From Cytophagales bacterium (GTDB lineage: Bacteria; Bacteroidota; Bacteroidia; Cytophagales; Spirosomataceae): 64,000 bases of DNA. The notes under the pieces were generated by a model. The model saw nothing but the letters and a program-made list of their open reading frames with translations. It was not told the origin of the DNA and searched no databases. Location of the stretch: positions 124,001 to 188,000 of the forward strand of contig JAAFJP010000003.1 in NCBI GenBank assembly GCA_013298125.1, read 5' to 3'. Numbering within the stretch: the stretch's first letter is position 1; each line of letters begins with the position of its first letter. The translations under genes and the position numbers were made by a program. Positions 58,493 to 64,000 of this stretch are shown here, one piece after another.

Positions 58493-59596
58493 TTAAGCAA
58501 GTTCGTTCTTTGAAATCACCAAAGCTGAGCCAATCACTTGGTGCATATCGTAATATTTGTATTCAGCCAAACGACCTCCAAAAATTATATTTTCTTCCTT
58601 GCGAGACAAATCACGATACTTTTTGAAAAGTTCATTGTTTTTGTCATCATTCACGGGGTAATATGCTTCCATTCCAGCCGACCATTCGCAAGGGTATTCT
58701 TTTGTGATTACCGTTTTGGCTTGTTTGCCAAATTCAAAATGTTTGTGTTCGAGTATGCGTGTGTAAGGAATATTCGCTTCGGTATAATTTACGACTGCAT
58801 TACCTTGAAAATTCTCTTGATTATGAATTTCATGCTCAAATTTAAGGCTTCTGTATTCTAATTTACCAAAACAATATCCGTAAAACTCATCAATATTTCC
58901 AGTAAAAACAGTCTTTTCAGCTAAATCCATAAGGCTTTCTTTATTCTCAAAGAAATCTATTTCGGTTCTGACCTCAATTCCTTGCAATAACCCTTCGGTT
59001 AGCTTATTATACCCTCCAATCGGAATACCTTGATACTTATCATTGAAATAATTATTGTCGAAAGTAAATCTCAAAGGTAATCTTTTGATGATAAAAGCTG
59101 GCAATTCAGTAGCCTTTCTCCCCCATTGTTTTTCAGTATAACCTTTAATTAATTTATGATAAATATCAGTTCCTACTAATGAAATAGCCTGTTCTTCTAA
59201 ATTTTGAGGGTCTTTTATGCCCAATGCTTCAACTTGCTCTTGAATTTTAGCCTGTGCTTCCTCAGGAGTTTTTACTTTCCAGAGTTGGTAAAAGGTATTC
59301 ATGTTAAAGGGCAAATTAAACAACTCTCCCTCAAAATTGGCTAAGGGCGAATTGGTATATCTATTAAATTCAACGAATGAATTTACATAATCCCAAATAC
59401 CTTTATCGTTCGTATGAAAAATATGAGCCCCGTATTTGTGGACATTTATTCCTTCAACCTCTTCTGAAAAAATATTTCCCCCAGTATGATTTCTACGATC
59501 AATTACTAAACACTTCTTCCCCTTTTTGTTGGCTTCATGTGCGAACACAGCCCCAAACAAACCAGCACCCACTATTAAGTAATCGTATTGTTTCAT
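58493..59596 (-). CDS. glf: UDP-galactopyranose mutase
   Basis: 367 residues, the normal Glf length. FAD-binding YLIVGAGLFGAVFAHEA, CLVIDRRNHTGGNIFSEEV and the active-site HKYGAHIFHTND are clear. Substrate-contact WGRKATELPAFIIKRLPLRFTFDNNYF and C-terminal GSALVISKNE fit. It interconverts UDP-galactopyranose and UDP-galactofuranose, so galactofuranose is expected in a surface glycan. It overlaps the GT2 gene upstream by 4 bases (ATGA), indicating translational coupling. Confidence 0.95.
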   Translation of the reverse strand: MKQYDYLIVGAGLFGAVFAHEANKKGKKCLVIDRRNHTGGNIFSEEVEGINVHKYGAHIFHTNDKGIWDYVNSFVEFNRYTNSPLANFEGELFNLPFNMNTFYQLWKVKTPEEAQAKIQEQVEALGIKDPQNLEEQAISLVGTDIYHKLIKGYTEKQWGRKATELPAFIIKRLPLRFTFDNNYFNDKYQGIPIGGYNKLTEGLLQGIEVRTEIDFFENKESLMDLAEKTVFTGNIDEFYGYCFGKLEYRSLKFEHEIHNQENFQGNAVVNYTEANIPYTRILEHKHFEFGKQAKTVITKEYPCEWSAGMEAYYPVNDDKNNELFKKYRDLSRKEENIIFGGRLAEYKYYDMHQVIGSALVISKNELA

Positions 59597-60333
59597 ATTA
59601 AATTTTTAATCTTATTATTCAATTCTAAACGAAAATTCAGTAACTCTTTAAATGACTGCCAACAAACCTTTAAAAGTTTCATTTTCTGAATAGAAACCTC
59701 CCCTGTTGCTCTTTCTTTATGGACAATGGGAATATTGAAAAGTTCTTGTCCAGACTTTTTTGCCATAATAGCCAAGAAAATATTGGGAGCAAAGGGTACT
59801 GGATTTGGCAATTGAGCCAAGAGTTTTTTCAAAAAAGTCCCTTTTATCAATCTGAATGGAATATTTGAGTCCATAATGTAAGTACCATAAACCAAAAACA
59901 TACTCCAACGAAGGATACGAGTAATCAATAGTCTGAAAACAGCATCATGTCTCGTGAGGCGATACCCTAAAATAAAATTTGACTCGGCTTTTTTATCCCA
60001 AAGTTTTTTTACGTCCTCTGGAATAAATTGGTCATCTGAATCTGTTTGAAAAATATACTCAGCCTCTAATTCTACGGCTTTGCGATAAGCATGTACGACT
60101 GCATTTCCATGTCCTCCATTGGGTTGATGCACAACTACAAGTTTAGGGTATTTTGGAATTAAAGAATCGAGAATTTTTCCTGTATTATCTTTTGAACCGT
60201 CATTTACCACTATCAATCGGGTATCTTCTCCCTTAAATTCAGTATCTAAGAGGTCAGACCAGATTTTCACTACATCTTCCATGCACTCTTGCTCATTATA
60301 GGCAGGCATGACGATTGCTAATTTAATGCTCAT
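59593..60333 (-). CDS. Family 2 glycosyltransferase, dolichol-phosphate-mannose-synthase-like
   Basis: 246 residues. LAIVMPAYNEQECMEDVVKIW, LIVVNDGSKDNTGKIL, the GHGNAV segment and the DxD in YIFQTDSDDQFIP are hallmarks of the DPM1-like GT2 branch. IFLAIMAKKSGQELFNIPI and VHKERATGEVS follow. It probably transfers a sugar onto polyprenyl phosphate or the growing glycan. The frame opens with an ATG at 60396, but MSIKLAIVMPAYNEQ at 60333 is family-typical. Co-transcribed with glf. Confidence 0.9.
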   Translation of the reverse strand: MSIKLAIVMPAYNEQECMEDVVKIWSDLLDTEFKGEDTRLIVVNDGSKDNTGKILDSLIPKYPKLVVVHQPNGGHGNAVVHAYRKAVELEAEYIFQTDSDDQFIPEDVKKLWDKKAESNFILGYRLTRHDAVFRLLITRILRWSMFLVYGTYIMDSNIPFRLIKGTFLKKLLAQLPNPVPFAPNIFLAIMAKKSGQELFNIPIVHKERATGEVSIQKMKLLKVCWQSFKELLNFRLELNNKIKNLI

Positions 60334-60434
60334 TAATAAAGGTTGTTGGTATCGGATTATTCTACAAAAATACCAAATTTGGTTTAGATTACTCAAAATC
60401 CGAAGGCAAACTTGGAATACTTTTTATCAAGTGG

Positions 60435-61547
60435 TCAATAAGTGAAATACTTTTTGAGATTATTGAGAGGCTTTTCTACTAAATACCAAGAGAAAGTAGC
60501 TACTATTACAGTGATAAAAAAGTAATAAAAGGCATCAAAAATATAGTTATCCGCAACAAAAGGAAGCATTCGCTGAATTTTGTGCAAACCTCTCACCACG
60601 TAGCTCGTTTCGGGGGTGTGATATACGTTATAGACAAAATTGTGGTACAAATAAAGTCCGTAACTGACTCTTCCTAAGTAACTTACAATTTTTTTCTCTA
60701 AAAACCACTTAGCAATTCCCGAGTAACCATCAACTGCCTTAGCAATCAGGAAAAAACAAAAAACAGAATCCACTAATCTCGAAACTACTACGTTTCCAAA
60801 ATGGTGAACTTGTTTTGAAGCCTGTTGGTATTGGTAAATAAAATAAATAGAGGAGAGAAGTAAAATCGAACTTGTTATCAGATATTTACTTGTGGTTAAT
60901 TCTTTAAAAAAAGTATCTCGCTGAAAAGTATAATAATAAGCCAAAAGCCCTCCCAAGCCAAAACTATCTAAGCAAGTGGGCATTAAAACGTACTGTACCA
61001 TCCATTCATTACCATTCATAAAAAAATATAATCGTAATAATACCGAGAAGGCAATCATCGAAATTAGTATTTTCTCGTAATTACTTTTTGCAAAAAACAG
61101 AATGAGATACGGGAAAAACAGGTAGTATTGTTCCTCGACAGCCAATGACCAGAGGTGGTCAATCGTTCCCATCCAATGTGAATTGATGGCAATATATAGG
61201 TTTGTCGAATAAGTAATACACCACCAAATCGTATCTCTCACTGGCGGCACATCAAAAAGATACAAAACAAATATTGCCAAAAAATAAATGGGGAAAATTC
61301 TGATACTTCTACGAATAATAAACTGTTTTACGGAAAACCAATGACTTCTTCCTTGTAAATCATCTTTGATTTTGCTTTGAATCAGAATTCGAGTAATCAA
61401 AAAGCCACTTAGTACAAAAAACATAGTTACACCCAAAGGTCCTAACGGAATGATTAACCTTTCTGCCATCCAATGGTCAATAAGCACTAAGCCAACCGCC
61501 AAAAAACGGACTCCATCAAGCTGAGAAAAATATGTTTCTTGTTTCAT
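60435..61547 (-). CDS. Acyltransferase family 3 (OatA/WecH-like) membrane protein
   Basis: 370 residues with about ten hydrophobic segments. Family features are QLDGVRFLAVGLVLIDHW (conserved Asp and His in the first helix), FFVLSGFLITRIL, the RRSIRIFPIYFL segment, and HLWSLAVEEQYYLFFP in the middle. It moves acyl groups, usually acetyl, onto membrane-linked or extracellular sugars. The frame opens with a TTG at 61556; the ATG at 61547 is preferred. The adjacent membrane protein gene ends 7 bases upstream of that TTG. It is placed in the second polysaccharide cluster. Confidence 0.9.
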   Translation of the reverse strand: MKQETYFSQLDGVRFLAVGLVLIDHWMAERLIIPLGPLGVTMFFVLSGFLITRILIQSKIKDDLQGRSHWFSVKQFIIRRSIRIFPIYFLAIFVLYLFDVPPVRDTIWWCITYSTNLYIAINSHWMGTIDHLWSLAVEEQYYLFFPYLILFFAKSNYEKILISMIAFSVLLRLYFFMNGNEWMVQYVLMPTCLDSFGLGGLLAYYYTFQRDTFFKELTTSKYLITSSILLLSSIYFIYQYQQASKQVHHFGNVVVSRLVDSVFCFFLIAKAVDGYSGIAKWFLEKKIVSYLGRVSYGLYLYHNFVYNVYHTPETSYVVRGLHKIQRMLPFVADNYIFDAFYYFFITVIVATFSWYLVEKPLNNLKKYFTY

Positions 61548-61563
61548 AAATATCAATTCAGGA

Positions 61564-63264
61564 TTACCAATTCGTCTTTATTACATCCTGTTTTTTATTT
61601 AAAATCGTAACAGAATCACTTGATTTATAATACTTTAAGTTACTTTTATTAATACTGATTAGTCCAACTTGATACTTTCCATTTTGAATTTCGTTTTTGG
61701 CAATATGACCCTCAAAATTTGGACTAAATATTGTTTGTTCTATCAATCCCCTTCTGATTCCATTTTTCTTGGTAATTGAAGGAAAAATATAAACTCTTTC
61801 AGTAGAACTAAATATTATAAAATAGCCCTCATTAGGTGAATTGTAGGAAAAATCACCAATTCCACTCACAATGATTTCACTTTCATTTTGTGTAATAGTC
61901 TTAAAACGAAAATCGGGCGATTTCATCAAAATATTGCTTATTTCCTGTGGACTTTGCTGATTAATTATTGTTTTGGGATTAAAATACTGATATTCATTTT
62001 TCTTAACAATAGCTTTTTTTACAATTTCATTATCCCAATTAAAGGCATTGGTTATCAAGGACTTATAATGATTGTCAATAACCCCAATGTTACTCCAAAC
62101 AGAAAATATAAATGTCAAAATCGCAATTATGCTCGTAGAAATAAACAAGATTTGTTTGAACTTATCTTTCAAAACCATCAAAAACCATACGTAAATTGTG
62201 ATTAAACCTAAAATACTATAAACTTTATATCTACTTGTCAAAATCGTTGGCATTCCGTAACCAATAATCCGAGACCAAGATACCAATAAAGCTGATAAGA
62301 CAATTAACATAAACGTTGAAATGATAAAAATCTGCCAGTTTGGAGGAGCAAATATTTTTTTTGTTTGAGTATTAAAAGGAATATTTTTTAGCAAACAGAT
62401 TCCAATAATTCCAATCATTAGTACGCCTAAAATAATAGATTTCAAAGTTCTAATTGAAATAGTAGATTCCATTGAATTGTCCGCAAAACTTCCTACAAAA
62501 GCCACAAAAGCTTTCATTAATTGCCCAAAATCAGAAAATAACTTTGGTGTTGGTGTGGCTGGTGGCGTGGTATAATTGAAAAAATAAAGGACTATTAATA
62601 AAATACTAATACCAACAATAGAAAGAATCACCTTAAAATTTCCACGAATGAAAGTAATTCCCAAAACCATCCCTAATCCTAAAAAACCATTGCCACTCGT
62701 AAAAACTGCCAATGAGATAAATAACATCGTGAGAACATTTTGTTGTTTTTCTAAGGCTAAAAAAGCCGATAAACACAAAAAGATGATTCCAAAATTTTGG
62801 ATTGATGCCATTCCCCAATAAGTATTTTCATTTTGTAGAAAAGAGAATAATAACCACGGTAGCGGAAGTAAATATTTAAGGTCAATTGAGCGTAATTTGA
62901 AGTATTTATAAAAAACATAAATAATTCCTAACAAGAAAAAATTGCCAATCCAAATCAACCATTCGTAATCAATTTCATTTTTAAGGTAGTAAACTATCAA
63001 CAATATAATTCTCGTCAATCCAATTCGATGTTCGTTGTGTTGAGCAAAAATTGCATTTATTTTATCTAAAAAAGTATTACTCGAAAAAAACTTAACAATA
63101 AATCCTTTCAAACCGTGGTCATCTACGTAGGGTATATTGATGGCATATACGTATATGAACCCAAAGTAAATTACTATCGGAATTAAAAAAATAATCCACC
63201 AGAGAGATTTAAAAAGTATGTTTTTAAGATTCAAAGAGAGTTGTATTTTTGGGTTAAAATCCAA
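61564..63264 (-). CDS. Polytopic membrane protein, GT-C-like
   Basis: 566 residues with about ten hydrophobic helices and a soluble C-terminal part of about 150 residues. The first loop reads NIPYVDDHGLKGFIVKFF and then QHNEHRIGLTRIIL, with paired acidic and histidine residues as in GT-C transferases. Further motifs are not specific. The start is a TTG at 63264; no early ATG exists, and a TTG 10 codons later is the alternative. It follows the partial gene at 63269 by 4 bases. Probably a sugar transferase or related protein of the second cluster. Confidence 0.6.
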   Translation of the reverse strand: MDFNPKIQLSLNLKNILFKSLWWIIFLIPIVIYFGFIYVYAINIPYVDDHGLKGFIVKFFSSNTFLDKINAIFAQHNEHRIGLTRIILLIVYYLKNEIDYEWLIWIGNFFLLGIIYVFYKYFKLRSIDLKYLLPLPWLLFSFLQNENTYWGMASIQNFGIIFLCLSAFLALEKQQNVLTMLFISLAVFTSGNGFLGLGMVLGITFIRGNFKVILSIVGISILLIVLYFFNYTTPPATPTPKLFSDFGQLMKAFVAFVGSFADNSMESTISIRTLKSIILGVLMIGIIGICLLKNIPFNTQTKKIFAPPNWQIFIISTFMLIVLSALLVSWSRIIGYGMPTILTSRYKVYSILGLITIYVWFLMVLKDKFKQILFISTSIIAILTFIFSVWSNIGVIDNHYKSLITNAFNWDNEIVKKAIVKKNEYQYFNPKTIINQQSPQEISNILMKSPDFRFKTITQNESEIIVSGIGDFSYNSPNEGYFIIFSSTERVYIFPSITKKNGIRRGLIEQTIFSPNFEGHIAKNEIQNGKYQVGLISINKSNLKYYKSSDSVTILNKKQDVIKTNW

Positions 63265-63268
63265 TTAG

Positions 63269-64000
63269 TTAATAGCGAAATTTAGCTCCTTCAAAATCAA
63301 ATAATTCAATGGTTTGATGATTTGATTTTCGGAGCAATACTTTATTTGGCTCATTTTTATTAATTCTTTGGATGTATTCAGCATCTTTGGGTAAATATAA
63401 ATTTATTAGCTGAGCATCTTTATTATCAAACTCTTCATCTTTACCATCTGACACCGCTGAAAAAACATTTGCATATTTTGAAGGATAAATTAATGTATCA
63501 CCTTTTTCATAACTTGACTTAATTTTTTCAGCAATAGAAATATACGGATTCTCAACCCGATTAATTGAGGCTGTATATTTTTGAGGTAAATCTTGATAAA
63601 AATTAATGAAAATTAATGAAAATTTATACAATTGAAATATCACTATCAGCGATAAAAACACACCTAATGGCTTAAAATACTGAAAAGATTTGAGTAATAT
63701 CCAAGAAACTAAAACTGAAATAAATGGAAGCCCAAAACTGGTATATCTAAAATAAAAACCAGTCATTACTCCCGCAGAGTAAGTGGAAATCAAGCTAAAC
63801 AAAAAAGGTAAAAAGGCAATAAGTCCACAAAAAGCAATTAGTTTTCTTTCGATTAAATTTGATTTTTTATAAACCAAAAAGCAAGCGAAAAGAATAACTA
63901 TCAAAACCGCCAAAACTGAAATCTTATACCCAAAATCGTTGTAAATATTATTCGTAAAAATAAAAAAATCTGACAAAATTGATATACTTCTTTTAAAAAG
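63269..64000 (-). CDS. Membrane protein of the second polysaccharide cluster (partial, 5' end outside window)
   Basis: The frame is open through the right edge, so the protein starts outside the window. At least 243 residues are seen. Three or four hydrophobic segments (VLAVLIVILFACFLVYK, LIAFCGLIAFLPFLFSLIS, VFLSLIVIFQLYKFSL) are followed by a soluble tail of about 90 residues. A TTG at 63976 looks like a start only because it is near the edge; the preceding codons (LFKRSISIL) are open. The tail-after-helices layout is like GT39-type transferases. Function unknown. Confidence 0.6.
   Translation of the reverse strand, partial: LFKRSISILSDFFIFTNNIYNDFGYKISVLAVLIVILFACFLVYKKSNLIERKLIAFCGLIAFLPFLFSLISTYSAGVMTGFYFRYTSFGLPFISVLVSWILLKSFQYFKPLGVFLSLIVIFQLYKFSLIFINFYQDLPQKYTASINRVENPYISIAEKIKSSYEKGDTLIYPSKYANVFSAVSDGKDEEFDNKDAQLINLYLPKDAEYIQRINKNEPNKVLLRKSNHQTIELFDFEGAKFRY

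Noticed and set aside
61888-62205. Plus-strand ORF of 105 codons
   Set aside because: Antisense to the 61564-63264 membrane protein, with no family-like features.
63269-63976. Complete gene starting at the TTG at 63976
   Set aside because: The frame stays open to the window edge and the TTG sits before a hydrophobic segment that reads as internal; treated as partial.

Overview
The window is a low-GC bacterial chromosome segment whose gene set points to Bacteroidota, most likely Cytophagales (inference). The reasons are a TonB-dependent receptor, a DUF3098 protein beside ftsX, Bacteroidota-type promoters (TTG about 19-20 bases before TAnnTTTG), no Shine-Dalgarno sequences before starts, and Uma2-type and lanthipeptide dehydratase genes common in that group. 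No phage, IS element, CRISPR array or rRNA was seen.

Layout. 1-2210: an ABC exporter pair (permease cut by the window edge). 2355-7100: xylB, uppP, truB, ribF and a frameshifted Uma2 gene. 7180-10383 (minus): pheA and parE. 10688-24742 (plus): a 12-gene surface-polysaccharide locus with an SLBB outer-membrane exporter, a Wzz-like chain-length protein, a Wzm/Wzt ABC exporter with a long Wzt C-terminal domain, a DegT aminotransferase, a GT-C membrane protein, a WbqC protein, two different Fe(II)/2-oxoglutarate oxygenases, a NeuD-like acetyltransferase, a beta-propeller protein and a GT2. 24787-31290: a secreted protein, a MacB/FtsX-type permease, tRNA-Leu(CAA), a LolD-like ATPase, an anchored nuclease, a flavoprotein and a zinc-ribbon/UVR protein. 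31359-35637: a probable metal-uptake (zinc?) module of lipoprotein, TonB receptor and AztD-like propeller lipoprotein, with five Fur-family-type 7-1-7 operators. 35705-40333: a TPR protein, etfBA behind a palindromic operator, a BFN/UVR protein, ftsX and DUF3098. 40373-43438: a full-length class I lanthipeptide dehydratase with no precursor or cyclase beside it. 43554-49286: SDR, alpha/beta hydrolase, gluconate-type permease, saccharopine-dehydrogenase-like protein and DEAD-box helicase. 49394-58370: secreted or anchored proteins of unknown function, tRNA-Val(GAC), an MFS transporter and an SGNH-like protein. 58493-64000 (minus): a second envelope-polysaccharide cluster with glf, a GT2, an acyltransferase and two membrane proteins, the last cut by the window edge.

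The intergenic space holds many palindromic elements of several kinds: near-perfect hairpins whose arms differ in sequence but whose loops share ACTCC; long inverted C-rich/G-rich elements in two families, two copies each; a pair of identical-arm palindromes on either side of the SDR gene; and inverted blocks built from scrambled short words. One long element has entered the 5' end of a lipoprotein gene and appears to have replaced its start.

The best candidates for undescribed biology are the five-operator metal-uptake module, the orphan LanB, the polysaccharide locus with two oxygenase families, and the ACTCC-loop palindromes. Names rest on motifs and family knowledge; no database search was run.
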